Assembly (NCBI GenBank): GCA_028681335.1
Contig: JAQUIT010000009.1
Location: forward strand, 1 to 64,000
Reading direction: 5' to 3'
DNA: 64,000 nt
Origin: Desulfuromonadaceae bacterium
GTDB taxonomy: Bacteria; Desulfobacterota; Desulfuromonadia; Geobacterales; Pseudopelobacteraceae
Shown: positions 52,116-61,205 of the stretch, one piece after another
Numbering within the stretch: the first letter of the stretch is position 1
Layout: every line of letters begins with the position of its first letter
Made by a program: the position numbers and the translations under genes
Notes under the pieces: generated by a model
Seen by the model: only the letters and a program-made list of their open reading frames with translations
Told to the model about the DNA's origin: nothing
The model's database searches: none

Positions 52116-52996
52116 AAGCGCTCAAGGTTGCTCTGATCCAGCAGAGTTGCTCATCCAGTCGCGATGAGAATCTTGTCAAAACGGCACAGCTGGTTCGCCA
52201 GGCGGCGGCGACAGGGGCACAGCTCGTCGTGCTGCAGGAGCTTCACACCTCAACCTATTTCTGCCAGGTTGAGTCCCCTGCCCTGTTTGATCTTGCCGAG
52301 ACGATTCCGGGGCCTTCCACTGATACATTCGGAAAGTTGGCAGCAGAGCTGGGAGTGGTAATAGTTGCGTCACTGTTTGAACGCCGTGCGGCAGGGCTTT
52401 ATCATAATACGGCGGTTGTGTTCGAGAACGATGGTTCTATTGCCGGTGTTTACCGCAAGATGCATATTCCGGATGATCCGGGGTTTTATGAAAAGTTCTA
52501 TTTCACACCCGGTGATCTTGGCTTCAACCCGATCAACACCTCGGTTGGTACGCTTGGTGTGCTGGTCTGCTGGGATCAATGGTATCCTGAAGCTGCACGG
52601 CTCATGGCTCTTGCCGGTGCAGACATGCTAATCTACCCGACCGCAATCGGTTGGGATCCGGAGGATACAGCGGAAGAGCAGCGGCGCCAGTACGACGCCT
52701 GGGTGACAGTCCAACGTGGCCACGCAGTTGCTAACGGCCTGCCGCTGCTTGCCGTCAACCGGGTCGGCTTTGAGAATTCACCACAGGGTGTGGATGTCGG
52801 GATTCGGTTCTGGGGAGGAAGTTTTGCTGCCGGTCCGCAGGGAGAAATTCTGGCGGAAGCCTCACAGAAGGATGAACAGATTGTTATGGTTGAGATTGAC
52901 TGCGCACGTAGTGAGCAGGTGCGCCGTATCTGGCCGTTCCTGCGTGACCGGAGGATCGATGAGTACGGCGATTTACTGAAACGCTTCAGAGACTGA
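52112..52996 (+). CDS. aguB: N-carbamoylputrescine amidase
   Basis: A 294-residue nitrilase-fold hydrolase. The Glu-Lys-Cys triad is visible as the Glu in VLQELHTSTYFC (about residue 42), the Lys in VYRKMHIPDDPGFYEKFYF (about 115-133) and Cys in GVLVCWDQWYPEAARLMAL (about 150-168). It hydrolyses N-carbamoylputrescine to putrescine, CO2 and ammonia, completing the two-step agmatine route with aguA. The start codon overlaps the aguA stop. Confidence 0.95.
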   Translation: MKALKVALIQQSCSSSRDENLVKTAQLVRQAAATGAQLVVLQELHTSTYFCQVESPALFDLAETIPGPSTDTFGKLAAELGVVIVASLFERRAAGLYHNTAVVFENDGSIAGVYRKMHIPDDPGFYEKFYFTPGDLGFNPINTSVGTLGVLVCWDQWYPEAARLMALAGADMLIYPTAIGWDPEDTAEEQRRQYDAWVTVQRGHAVANGLPLLAVNRVGFENSPQGVDVGIRFWGGSFAAGPQGEILAEASQKDEQIVMVEIDCARSEQVRRIWPFLRDRRIDEYGDLLKRFRD

Positions 52997-53015
52997 AAGC
53001 GTAGCTATAAAAATG

Positions 53016-53852
53016 TCAGAGTTTGAAGACGGATGTTATTTTGCGTTCGTGAAGATACTGCTCAAGCAGATAGAGCGGCGCAGCCACCAGAGCGCTCATA
53101 AATATGATATTCAGGATTTCAATAAGATAACCACCGATTGTATGAGGTATCGGTGCCACCACCCAATAGATAAATGTAATGATATATGACAAAGGCACGA
53201 GAGCTATTGTCACCCACAACAAACCGCTCAGAGCATGCAGCGCACTTTTAAGTCGTTTTATAAGCAATAGCGAAACGGCCATTGCAGCCAGTCCGTAGAG
53301 CACTTTTAGCCAGTGCAGCAGTCCGTAATGCAGGAAAACAAATAGTCCGGAAACCGGTTCCCCACTCTCCTCCATCAACAACGCTTTGATCGCGACGCTG
53401 TCATATCCGATTACCCCCCACAGCCCGAGGCCTAATACAATAACCGCAACAGCAGCAACTCCCCAGCTGATAAGGTTGACAGGATGAAGATTGTCGATAA
53501 AATCTGCTACGGAAACAGCCGGTTCAGCAGGAGGCGGGGCTACATCAACATTATTGAATTTTTTACCGAGCAGTTCTTGATTATGTTTCAGCATCTGCTC
53601 TTCCCGCTGCCGCTCAACAAAAGTCTTGACCGCTATGCCACATTTAGGGCAGGTACTAAACGTCTCATCGCCAAACGTGCTGAAACTACAGGAAGGGCAC
53701 GTATCCACCAGATAGGCGTCATGTACTGCCCGGACTTTTGTAACGGTAAATCCTTCGTTGCAGCGTGGACAACTGATAAAGCGTCCTGATTCCGGGACTT
53801 CATGATCGGGTATGGACCCAGTGGCGTTGCATTTAGGGCAGGTTATCTTCAT
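53016..53852 (-). CDS. Zinc-ribbon (MJ0042-type) integral membrane protein
   Basis: A 278-residue protein. The N-terminus starts MKITCPKCNATGSIPD (Cys5/Cys8), with CPRC at about residues 28-31, the MJ0042 zinc-finger pattern. A second ribbon is TCPSCSFSTFG... CPKCGIAV (about 51-74). A polar linker follows, then four predicted membrane helices between about 135 and 265. The function is unknown; such proteins are common in deltaproteobacteria. It is convergent with aguB, with 19 bp between the stops. Confidence 0.75.
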   Translation of the reverse strand: MKITCPKCNATGSIPDHEVPESGRFISCPRCNEGFTVTKVRAVHDAYLVDTCPSCSFSTFGDETFSTCPKCGIAVKTFVERQREEQMLKHNQELLGKKFNNVDVAPPPAEPAVSVADFIDNLHPVNLISWGVAAVAVIVLGLGLWGVIGYDSVAIKALLMEESGEPVSGLFVFLHYGLLHWLKVLYGLAAMAVSLLLIKRLKSALHALSGLLWVTIALVPLSYIITFIYWVVAPIPHTIGGYLIEILNIIFMSALVAAPLYLLEQYLHERKITSVFKL

Positions 53853-54020
53853 TTTCCAAAGGCTCCGGTGAGATAATCATATCTACAATATCTTTTTTGT
53901 AGCAAAACATTTGTGGTCTGTCACCAATACTCTCATTTGTCATGTAACAATCTGCACTAATTATTAAAAATATGCGCTATAGTATCGCCAGTTTTATCTT
54001 CAATAAAAGGGGGGTTCTGC

Positions 54021-55784
54021 ATGTCTTTCAACGGTGACCTCGAACATTTTCCTCTGGTTGATGTCATTCAAATGCTGCACATGACCAGCAAAACCGGGGT
54101 CTTGTATCTAAAAAGTCCTAAGGGTGAGAGCCAGCTTGTTTTTCACGAGGGTTTTTTTGTCAGTGCCAATCATCTCAATAACAGCGTCCGCATCGGCAAG
54201 GTTTTGGTCGACATGGATGCTATTACCACCGAGCAACTTAATCTGGCACTACTGGAGCAGCAAGAAGCCGGGAAAAAACGTAAACCACTGATTGCCACCC
54301 TTATCGAGCAGGGCACCATTGACAAAGAAACGGCCTTTAATGGACTCGAAAAGCTGATTGAGATGACCATTGTTGAGGTTCTGACCTGGGCAAGCGGCAC
54401 ATTTTCACTTGATGTTGCAACAGCGAGTGTGTGTGATGAATATCGCTATTTTCCAGAAAAGCTGCAACAGGATATCCTTTTAAACGCGCAAGGGGTCCTG
54501 ATGGAATCACTGCGCATTTATGATGAAAAGATGCGTGACGGAACATTGAGCAAGATTTTTTTTGCAGAGGAAGCAAGCGGCGATGCGGCGTCTTCGGCAC
54601 CAGTCTCCGACAGCCAGGAAATAACTGCCGACCTGCTTGGACTTGACACTCTTGACACCATAACCAGAAAAATTCCGGATGTATTTATCGGCCTGAAAGA
54701 CCATGACCCGGTCGATGAACACAGACAGGCCGTTACGAAAGCGCTGCCGGAAACGACAGTAGATCAACAGGAACGACTGGTGTCATATCTGACAAAGCTC
54801 TCCGCTTCGCCCACAGCAGATTCAACACCACCGGTTACGGCAATTATTCTGCTGACGCAGGATCAACTGCTGTCTCACGCGATAACCACTGTCTGTAAAC
54901 ACGAAAATCTGTTTGTATTCGCTTCCGATGAAGAGCTTGGCCTGGACATAGTGATTGAACAATCACTTAGCAGAGACCTTCATCCCGTCCTGATAATAGA
55001 CATCCCTCATGACAGTAACGGCGTGCAGTCATTGGGGTTGATGCGGCAGAAAACATCTGCCTACCCTCAGGTTTCAATTTTGTTTGCTGCCTGCTGTGAA
55101 GCCTGGCGAGCAATCAGCATGGAGGCACTGGGAGCAGGAACGAGGGCGATTATTCCCCGCCCCTGCAAACGCTGCCACGAAGATTCATACGTGACGCAGA
55201 TGCTCACCTTTCTTTCCGGGATGGGTTTTTACCTGAAATCGATACTACCTGTACCGCAAGCTGAAGTGGGACACCAATTCAGCACCGCATTCAACCAACT
55301 GAAAGCACTTTCGGAACCGCCTGAAATAGCGTTGGTCATGCTCCAGTTTGCTGCACTGCAGTTCGAACGGGCTTTGACCTTTGTGGTTGCAAAATCTGAA
55401 GTAATCGCAGAAAAATCGATCGGCGTAACAGCAGACAAATCAGAAGGAGCGTCACCGCCACTTATGTTTCGCATCCCATTGGAGAAGCAGTCGGTCCTTC
55501 TGGAGGTCGTCGAAAAGGGTCGGTTATATTACGGGCAGCGCAACGATAACGTGCTGACAAACATTCTCTACAAGGAGATCGGAGCGCCGCGGAGCCCAAA
55601 AGTAATGATGGTGCCGCTGATCAGTCGGGGCAAGGTTATCGCTGTAACCTATGCTGATTTTGGCGCCAAACCGGTTTCCCCGCCGCAAACAAACCTGCTG
55701 GAAACACTTGCCCAGCATGCCGGCTCAATCCTTGATAACGCTCTGTACCGCAAGAGCATTGAAAACGGTCCTGACTCACTATAG
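54021..55784 (+). CDS. DUF4388 (PATAN) regulatory protein with GAF-like C-terminus
   Basis: A 587-residue cytosolic protein. It starts MSFNGDLEHFPLVDVIQMLHMTSKTGVLYL, the DUF4388/PATAN signature. This is followed by KIFFAEE and a DNA-binding-like helical part with KRKPLIATLIEQGTIDKETA. A response-regulator-like Rossmann segment occurs about residues 270-400, and a GAF-type C-terminus (about 440-575) ends in NLLETLAQHAGSILDNALYRKSIE. DUF4388 proteins act in gliding, exopolysaccharide or predation regulation in deltaproteobacteria. It opens an operon with a PilT-like ATPase and an NtrC-like regulator. Confidence 0.8.
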   Translation: MSFNGDLEHFPLVDVIQMLHMTSKTGVLYLKSPKGESQLVFHEGFFVSANHLNNSVRIGKVLVDMDAITTEQLNLALLEQQEAGKKRKPLIATLIEQGTIDKETAFNGLEKLIEMTIVEVLTWASGTFSLDVATASVCDEYRYFPEKLQQDILLNAQGVLMESLRIYDEKMRDGTLSKIFFAEEASGDAASSAPVSDSQEITADLLGLDTLDTITRKIPDVFIGLKDHDPVDEHRQAVTKALPETTVDQQERLVSYLTKLSASPTADSTPPVTAIILLTQDQLLSHAITTVCKHENLFVFASDEELGLDIVIEQSLSRDLHPVLIIDIPHDSNGVQSLGLMRQKTSAYPQVSILFAACCEAWRAISMEALGAGTRAIIPRPCKRCHEDSYVTQMLTFLSGMGFYLKSILPVPQAEVGHQFSTAFNQLKALSEPPEIALVMLQFAALQFERALTFVVAKSEVIAEKSIGVTADKSEGASPPLMFRIPLEKQSVLLEVVEKGRLYYGQRNDNVLTNILYKEIGAPRSPKVMMVPLISRGKVIAVTYADFGAKPVSPPQTNLLETLAQHAGSILDNALYRKSIENGPDSL

Positions 55785-55815
55785 TTTTACCTGTTCATAA
55801 TTCACAACGGAGGAG

Positions 55816-56892
55816 ATGATGATGGATACAAATATTCTACATCAGATTCTGGAAATAGCATTTCAGAGAAAAGTTTCCGATCTTCATTTCGAGGTAGATA
55901 ATCCGCCTTTTTTCAGGGGGCGGGGGCAATTAGTACGCGCAAAAATGCCCAATCTGACTGCTGCGGACACACAATTCATAGCTGAAACCGTTCTTGCCCA
56001 CAATGGCCGTCAGATTAGTGACGATCTCAAAGAGTGTGACGCTTCCTACTCTTTGGCATCCGGGGGGCGTTTCAGAGTCAGTATTTTCCGTCAGAAAGGT
56101 TGTTTCGGTATTGTCATGCGGGTGATTCCACCTGTCATCGGTACGTTCGAAGATTTGAACCTGCCACAGGTACTGGGTGAGATTGCCCAGGTTCCCAACG
56201 GTCTGATTCTGGTTACCGGTCCTACCGGCAACGGTAAGTCAACGTCGCTGGCCTCCATGCTGAGATACCTGAATGAGAACTTTACCTATAACATCATAAC
56301 TATTGAAGATCCGATAGAATTTCTTTTTACTTCACAGAAGAGCTGTATCATTCAACGTGAAATAGGCATCGATACCGATAGTTTCTCGTCGGCACTCAAA
56401 GCCGCACTGAGGATGGATCCGGATGTCATAATGGTCGGAGAAATGCGTGACAAGGAAACCATTGATTCCTGCATCAAAGCGGCTGAAACCGGTCATCTTG
56501 TCCTCTCAACCCTTCATACTCAGGGCGCCGTCTCCACAATAAACAGAATAATCGGCCACTTCCCGCCTGAATCACAGGAGATAATGCGTCACCGCCTGGC
56601 TGATATTCTTGTTGCGACGGTTTCAATCCGTCTGATCAAGGACAAGACCGGTGAATACATACTGCCGGCGGTAGAGATCATGAGGGCAACAACGACAATA
56701 CAGGCGTGTATTCGTGAAGGGCGTCTTGATGAAATAGAAAAACATATTGAAAATGGCGCGTCACAATACCACATGCAGACCCTTGACATGCACCTGTTAC
56801 AACTGTATCGCCAGGACCTGATCACTCTGCAGGATGCCCAGCGCCTGACCCATTCGATGGACTTCGAGCGCAAGCTGATGTTCGATAATTAA
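55816..56892 (+). CDS. PilT/PilU-like retraction ATPase
   Basis: A 358-residue secretion ATPase. Walker A is GPTGNGKSTSLASM (about residues 135-148), with Asp-box TIEDPIEF, Walker B MVGEMRDKETID (about 211-222) and His-box HLVLSTLHTQGAVSTINRII. These are PilT rather than PilB features. The length fits PilT/PilU. It powers type IV pilus retraction at the cytoplasmic face, or may be a paralogue with a different task. GGAGGAG runs directly into ATGATGATG, so the second or third ATG may be the real start. The next gene begins 19 bp after the stop. Confidence 0.9.
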   Translation: MMMDTNILHQILEIAFQRKVSDLHFEVDNPPFFRGRGQLVRAKMPNLTAADTQFIAETVLAHNGRQISDDLKECDASYSLASGGRFRVSIFRQKGCFGIVMRVIPPVIGTFEDLNLPQVLGEIAQVPNGLILVTGPTGNGKSTSLASMLRYLNENFTYNIITIEDPIEFLFTSQKSCIIQREIGIDTDSFSSALKAALRMDPDVIMVGEMRDKETIDSCIKAAETGHLVLSTLHTQGAVSTINRIIGHFPPESQEIMRHRLADILVATVSIRLIKDKTGEYILPAVEIMRATTTIQACIREGRLDEIEKHIENGASQYHMQTLDMHLLQLYRQDLITLQDAQRLTHSMDFERKLMFDN

Positions 56893-56911
56893 ACACCTGA
56901 GCAGCGGCGCT

Positions 56912-58294
56912 ATGGAAAAAATTCTTATTATTGATGATGAAGCTTTTATCCGCGAAACGGTTGCGCGGATTCTCTCGGAAGACGGCTATCAGGTCTGCCA
57001 GGCTTCTACCAGGCAGGAAGCAGGCGAACAGGTTGCTGCCGGTGAAGTCGATCTGGCGCTGCTTGATCTTAATCTCGGCGCTGAAAACGGCATTGACGTT
57101 CTGAAGATGCTGAAAGAGCTGGATCCCGAACTACTGGTCATAATCATTACCGGATTCGGTTCCGTGGAAAGCGCCGTAGATGCCCTTAAGATGGGCGCCT
57201 ACCATTACATGAAGAAACCGTTTAAAGCCGATGCCCTGAGGGTTATCGTCAAGCTTGCGCTTCAGACCCAGACACTTAAACGTGAAGTACGCAACCTGAA
57301 ACGTGCCGACAACTGCCTCCCGGGCCGTTCGCCGATGATCGGTAAAAGCAAGGCATTTCGAGAGGTGATAGACCAGGTACGGGAAATTGCCCGCATCCCT
57401 TCCACCGTCCTGATAACCGGCGAATCCGGCACCGGCAAAGAACTTGTTGCCAGGGCTGTTCATGACCTGTCTGACCGCAACAATGCTGCTTTTGTCGCTA
57501 TCAACTGTGCTTCTATCCCTGCGACGCTCTTAGAAAGCGAACTTTTTGGACACGAGAAAGGTTCCTTTACTAACGCGACCATGCGCAAAACCGGACTGTT
57601 CGAGGAAGCACACCACGGCACGGTGTTTCTTGATGAAATCGGCGAGATGGATCTGACCATGCAGGCCAAGCTCCTTCGGGTGCTACAGGAGCGTATAATA
57701 CGGCGTGTCGGTGGGATCAAGGATATCAGTATTGATGTCAGAATTATTGCGGCGACTAATCGTAATCTGCTTGACAAAATATCCAACGGTTCTTTTCGCG
57801 AAGATCTGTATTACCGCATCAATGTATTCCCTATCCATATTCCGCCACTCAGGGAGCGCCGGGACGACGTCAGTATCATAGCCGCCTACTTTCTCGATAC
57901 GTTCAGCCGCTCATTTGGACGGGATTTCAAAACCCTGTCTGCGGAAGCAAACAGACTGATGGAAGATTACAACTGGCCCGGCAACATCCGTGAGCTGAGA
58001 AATGTCATTGAACGCATCTGTATTATGAACTATGGCCCGACGCTTCTACCTGAACACCTTCCACAGGAGATTCGTGGAGCCGCTTCGACTGCTGGTTCGT
58101 TAACAGCTCTACAGCCGGCTCAAGCCGCCCCCTCCCCTGCAGAATGTGGACTGGATGAAGCTGTGATGAATTTTGAAAAAAACATCATTCATCTTGCTCT
58201 GAAACAAAACCGCGGCAATGTCCTGCAAACAGCCGCCATGCTCAAAATCCCTCGCGGCACACTCCGTTACAAAATGGAAAAATACGAATTGTAG
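56912..58294 (+). CDS. NtrC-family sigma-54 response regulator with divergent GAFTGA loop
   Basis: A 460-residue protein. Receiver domain residues 1-120, phospho-acceptor Asp52 in ALLDLNLG, acidic pair DD8-9 and Lys in MKKPF. The AAA+ domain has Walker A GESGTGKE and Walker B FLDEIGEMD, but the sigma-54 contact loop reads GSFTNA instead of GAFTGA. A C-terminal Fis-type helix-turn-helix follows (GNVLQTAAMLKIPRGTLRYKME). The altered loop may weaken sigma-54 contact. It is co-transcribed with the PilT-like gene and a methyltransferase. A nearby target may be the TRAP operon at 59445, which has a sigma-54 promoter. Confidence 0.92.
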   Translation: MEKILIIDDEAFIRETVARILSEDGYQVCQASTRQEAGEQVAAGEVDLALLDLNLGAENGIDVLKMLKELDPELLVIIITGFGSVESAVDALKMGAYHYMKKPFKADALRVIVKLALQTQTLKREVRNLKRADNCLPGRSPMIGKSKAFREVIDQVREIARIPSTVLITGESGTGKELVARAVHDLSDRNNAAFVAINCASIPATLLESELFGHEKGSFTNATMRKTGLFEEAHHGTVFLDEIGEMDLTMQAKLLRVLQERIIRRVGGIKDISIDVRIIAATNRNLLDKISNGSFREDLYYRINVFPIHIPPLRERRDDVSIIAAYFLDTFSRSFGRDFKTLSAEANRLMEDYNWPGNIRELRNVIERICIMNYGPTLLPEHLPQEIRGAASTAGSLTALQPAQAAPSPAECGLDEAVMNFEKNIIHLALKQNRGNVLQTAAMLKIPRGTLRYKMEKYEL

Positions 58295-58367
58295 GTTAAT
58301 CACTAGTCCAGCCCGACTTCAGCTATAAAATATCCGGCAACAGCTATGATCTAAGGACAATCAGATA

Positions 58368-59195
58368 ATGACAGAAAAACACGCTATTAAACCCGGGCAA
58401 TCAATTGAACTGCTTAAAGAGCTGCACATCCTCACCAGGGACGGCAAACTTAACCAGGACAGCAGACGCAAACTCAAGCAGGTTAACCACCTGTACCAGT
58501 TTATTGAGCCACTCTTGAAAGAGGTGCAGGCGGATCACCCCGGCATTACTTTAGCCGACCATGGAGCCGGCAAGTCTTATCTCGGGTTTATTCTCTATGA
58601 CCTGTTTTTTAAATATCAGGACGACAGTTCACATATTTACGGCATTGAGACGCGTGATGAACTGGTGCTGAAATCTCGTGTGCTGGCGCAGAAGCTTGAT
58701 TTTCCAGGCATGTCTTTTCTGAATCTGACCGTTGCGGAGTCAGTCTATTCAGAAGCGCTTCCTGCGACGATTGATATTGTTACCGCATTGCACGCCTGCG
58801 ATACCGCCACAGATGATGCAATTGTCTTCGCTCTGAAGAAGAAAGCCCGTTTCATTGTGCTGGTGCCCTGCTGTCAGGCTGAAGTTGCTACGGCTCTTCG
58901 TAAAAACAAAGCGGCATCACTTGCTGCCAACAGCCTCTCAGAGATATGGCGGCACCCGCTGCACACCCGTGAATTCGGCAGCCTTGCCACCAATGTCCTG
59001 CGTTGCCTTCAGTTAGAAGCGCACGGATACCACGTCAACGTAACAGAGTTGGTGGGGTGGGAACATTCGATGAAAAATGAGTTGATCATCGCTAGTTATA
59101 AAGACCTGCCACGTCGCCGACCATCAGAACGTCTGAATGATCTGCTTAGCTCGTTGGGGCTCACTGAAATGAGCGAGCGTTTTTTTACTCTATAG
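58368..59195 (+). CDS. Class I SAM-dependent methyltransferase
   Basis: A 275-residue protein with motif I ADHGAGKSYLGFILYDL (about residues 63-79), which binds S-adenosylmethionine. An IYGIETRDELVLKS strand follows, then DIVTALHACDTATDDAI and the VLVPCCQAEVA strand. This resembles the METTL25/GSTCD-like methyltransferase group. The target (RNA, protein or small molecule) cannot be inferred. It follows the NtrC-like gene by 73 bp with AAGGA upstream, probably in the same operon. It ends 168 bp before the TRAP sigma-54 promoter. Confidence 0.82.
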   Translation: MTEKHAIKPGQSIELLKELHILTRDGKLNQDSRRKLKQVNHLYQFIEPLLKEVQADHPGITLADHGAGKSYLGFILYDLFFKYQDDSSHIYGIETRDELVLKSRVLAQKLDFPGMSFLNLTVAESVYSEALPATIDIVTALHACDTATDDAIVFALKKKARFIVLVPCCQAEVATALRKNKAASLAANSLSEIWRHPLHTREFGSLATNVLRCLQLEAHGYHVNVTELVGWEHSMKNELIIASYKDLPRRRPSERLNDLLSSLGLTEMSERFFTL

Positions 59196-59239
59196 CCTTC
59201 TTTGCTACACCTTCAAAACCCTTCCCTATTTCCTGAAAG

Positions 59240-59282
59240 TGGCTAATTACCGCCATCATTATTGGCAGGTTTTAGCCACTCC
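59240..59282. promoter_or_regulatory. Imperfect palindrome upstream of a sigma-54 promoter, possible enhancer site
   Basis: Perfect 9-base arms AGTGGCTAA (59240-59248) and TTAGCCACT (59274-59282) flank partly complementary GCC/GGC bases. It ends 80 bases before the -24 element at 59363, within the usual 80-150-base range for an activator binding site. No T-run follows, so a terminator of the methyltransferase gene is possible but less likely. Confidence 0.35.
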
Positions 59283-59362
59283 GTCCTGTTTCTGCCGAGT
59301 AGCTTCAGTCGTATATTCTGAAATAGAACAATATATTAGTTTGTTACAAAAACAATTATTAC

Positions 59363-59378
59363 TGGCACCCCAGTTGCA
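59363..59378 (+). promoter_or_regulatory. Sigma-54 (-24/-12) promoter of the TRAP transporter operon
   Basis: TGGCAC (59363-59368), five bases, TTGCA (59374-59378) match the sigma-54 consensus TGGCAC-N5-TTGCA fully. It lies 66 bases before the dctP-like start. Binding by RpoN and a need for an NtrC-type activator follow from the promoter class; the activator is not proven. Confidence 0.8.
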
Positions 59379-59444
59379 ATAGAAAATATATATATTATAG
59401 GTATAAGCAACTACCGTGTACCAAATCCCAAAGGAGGAAATTGT

Positions 59445-60455
59445 ATGAAACTGAGTCAATGCCTAAAAAGTCTGGTTATCGCTGCTACTGCACTGTCGTT
59501 CCCGATAGCCGTCTTGGCAGCCCCTGCCCCCATTGTTATCAAATTCAGCCACGTTGTTGCTCAGCACACCCCCAAAGGACAGGCAGCCGATTATTTCAAG
59601 AAAATTGTTGAAGAGCGCACCAAGGGGCGCGTAAAGGTTGAGGTCTATCCTAACAGCCAGCTTTTCAAAGACAAAGAAGAGATGGAAGCGCTGCAGATGG
59701 GCTCTGTGCAGATGCTGGCACCTTCACTGGCCAAGTTTGGGCCGCTTGGCCTGAAAGAGTTTGAGGTTTTCGACCTGCCGTTCATCTTTGATGATTATGC
59801 TGAACTGCACAAGGTAACCCAGGGACCGGTTGGCGCCAAACTGCTCAAGAAGCTTGAGACAAAGGGCCTTATGGGTCTTGCCTATTGGGATAACGGCTTC
59901 AAGGTCATGAGCGCCAACAAGCCGCTCAGAGAACCAGCGGACTTCAGAGGACTAAAGATGCGCATTCAGTCATCCAAAGTACTTGACGCCGAAATGCGCT
60001 CCGTCGGAGCTATGCCGCAGGTAATGGCGTTTTCTGAAGTGTATCAGGCTCTACAGACCGGTGTTGTTGACGGAACAGAAAACCCCCCTTCAAACCTCTA
60101 CACTCAGAAGATGTATGAGGTACAGAAGTATGTAACCATGTCCAACCACGGTTATCTTGGCTATGCCGTACTGGTCAACAAAAAGTTCTGGATGGGGCTT
60201 CCGGCTGACATTCGCACGATTCTTGATGGCGCCATGAAAGATGCCACTGTTTTTGCCAATAACGTTGCAAAAAAAGACAATGATGAGGCTATGGCCGCTG
60301 TGAAGAAATCTGGACGTTCGCAGATAATAGTTCTTACCCCCCAACAACGGGCTGACTGGAAAAAAGCTATGGATAAGGCTCACAAAGAGAGCATGAGCCG
60401 GATCGGAGCTGATATCGTCCATGAAGTCTACAAGGAAACCGGCTACAAGCCGTAA
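59445..60455 (+). CDS. dctP: TRAP transporter solute-binding protein (DctP type)
   Basis: A 336-residue periplasmic protein. A Sec signal peptide with cleavage near VLAAPAP (about residues 24-27) is followed by a DctP fold with KFSHVVAQHTPKGQAADYFKK and the conserved RxxxSKVLDAEMRSVGAMPQVMAFSEVYQALQTGVVDGTENP stretch (about 185-208). DctP captures C4-dicarboxylates or related organic acids for the DctQM permease. The exact substrate cannot be assigned. A strong AAGGAGG ribosome site and a sigma-54 promoter precede it. A hairpin separates it from dctQ, suggesting higher expression of the binding protein. Confidence 0.94.
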   Translation: MKLSQCLKSLVIAATALSFPIAVLAAPAPIVIKFSHVVAQHTPKGQAADYFKKIVEERTKGRVKVEVYPNSQLFKDKEEMEALQMGSVQMLAPSLAKFGPLGLKEFEVFDLPFIFDDYAELHKVTQGPVGAKLLKKLETKGLMGLAYWDNGFKVMSANKPLREPADFRGLKMRIQSSKVLDAEMRSVGAMPQVMAFSEVYQALQTGVVDGTENPPSNLYTQKMYEVQKYVTMSNHGYLGYAVLVNKKFWMGLPADIRTILDGAMKDATVFANNVAKKDNDEAMAAVKKSGRSQIIVLTPQQRADWKKAMDKAHKESMSRIGADIVHEVYKETGYKP

Positions 60456-60474
60456 CCGAAAAATTTATAAGCGC

Positions 60475-60506
60475 AAAGCCGCTACGGGGATCCGTAGCGG
60501 CTTTTT
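60475..60506 (+). terminator. Hairpin with T-run between dctP and dctQ
   Basis: A 13-bp perfect stem (arms 60475-60487 and 60492-60504, core GCCGCTACGG) with a four-base loop and a run of T to 60506. It is a good rho-independent terminator or attenuator that would lower dctQM relative to dctP transcript. Confidence 0.7.
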
Positions 60507-60533
60507 CACGACTTTTTCTCAGGAGTAAATCCC

Positions 60534-61205
60534 ATGTTAAAATACCTCGACCACCTTGAGGAATGGATCATCACATTCCTCATTGGAGCGGCAACGCTTA
60601 TTATCGCCGTCGCCGTCACCCGCCGCTACCTCATGGGAATTCCCATTCCCGCCATGCAGGACTGGCTTCTTGGCTTCAATATGGCGTGGGCTCAGGAGCT
60701 CTGTATCTACATGTTTGTCTGGATGGCAAAGTTCGGCGCTGCCTACGGGGTACGTACCGGCATTCACGTGGGTGTCGATGTATTAATAAACCGTCTTCCG
60801 GAAAAATGGTGCAAAACCTCCGTCCTGATTGGTCTGGCCAGCGGTGCTATCTTCACCTGCATAATTGCAATACTGGGTATGCGCTTTGTCTGGGAAAACG
60901 GCATGCACTATTACATGTTCAACCTGTTTGGCATGGAAATGGGAGACCTGTATGAAGGACCGGTCACTCCGGATCTGGAATGGCCCACCTGGATGGTCTA
61001 CCTGGCTATTCCGCTCGGTTCTTCCCTGATGTGTTTCCGTTTCCTTCAGGTTGCGTGGACCTTTGCCCGCACCGGAGAGCTACCCAAACATGACCACTCC
61101 CATGTTGAAGGTCTGGAGGAGGAAATTGTCAACGCAACTGAAGCGTTGGAGGATTATGAGGAGCATAAACTTGATGACTACAAACGCGAAGGGGGTGTCA
61201 AATGA
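60534..61205 (+). CDS. dctQ: TRAP transporter small membrane subunit (DctQ type)
   Basis: A 223-residue inner-membrane protein with four predicted helices. It has the typical MLKYLDHLEEWI start, a RRYLMGIPIPAMQDWLLGFNMAWAQELCIYMFVWMAKFGAAYGVRTGIHVGVDVL region and an acidic cytoplasmic tail. The tail, rich in Glu (DHSHVEGLEEEIVNATEALEDYEE), is long for the family. The protein forms the permease with DctM. It overlaps dctM by four bases (ATGA) and starts after an AGGAG. Confidence 0.9.
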   Translation: MLKYLDHLEEWIITFLIGAATLIIAVAVTRRYLMGIPIPAMQDWLLGFNMAWAQELCIYMFVWMAKFGAAYGVRTGIHVGVDVLINRLPEKWCKTSVLIGLASGAIFTCIIAILGMRFVWENGMHYYMFNLFGMEMGDLYEGPVTPDLEWPTWMVYLAIPLGSSLMCFRFLQVAWTFARTGELPKHDHSHVEGLEEEIVNATEALEDYEEHKLDDYKREGGVK

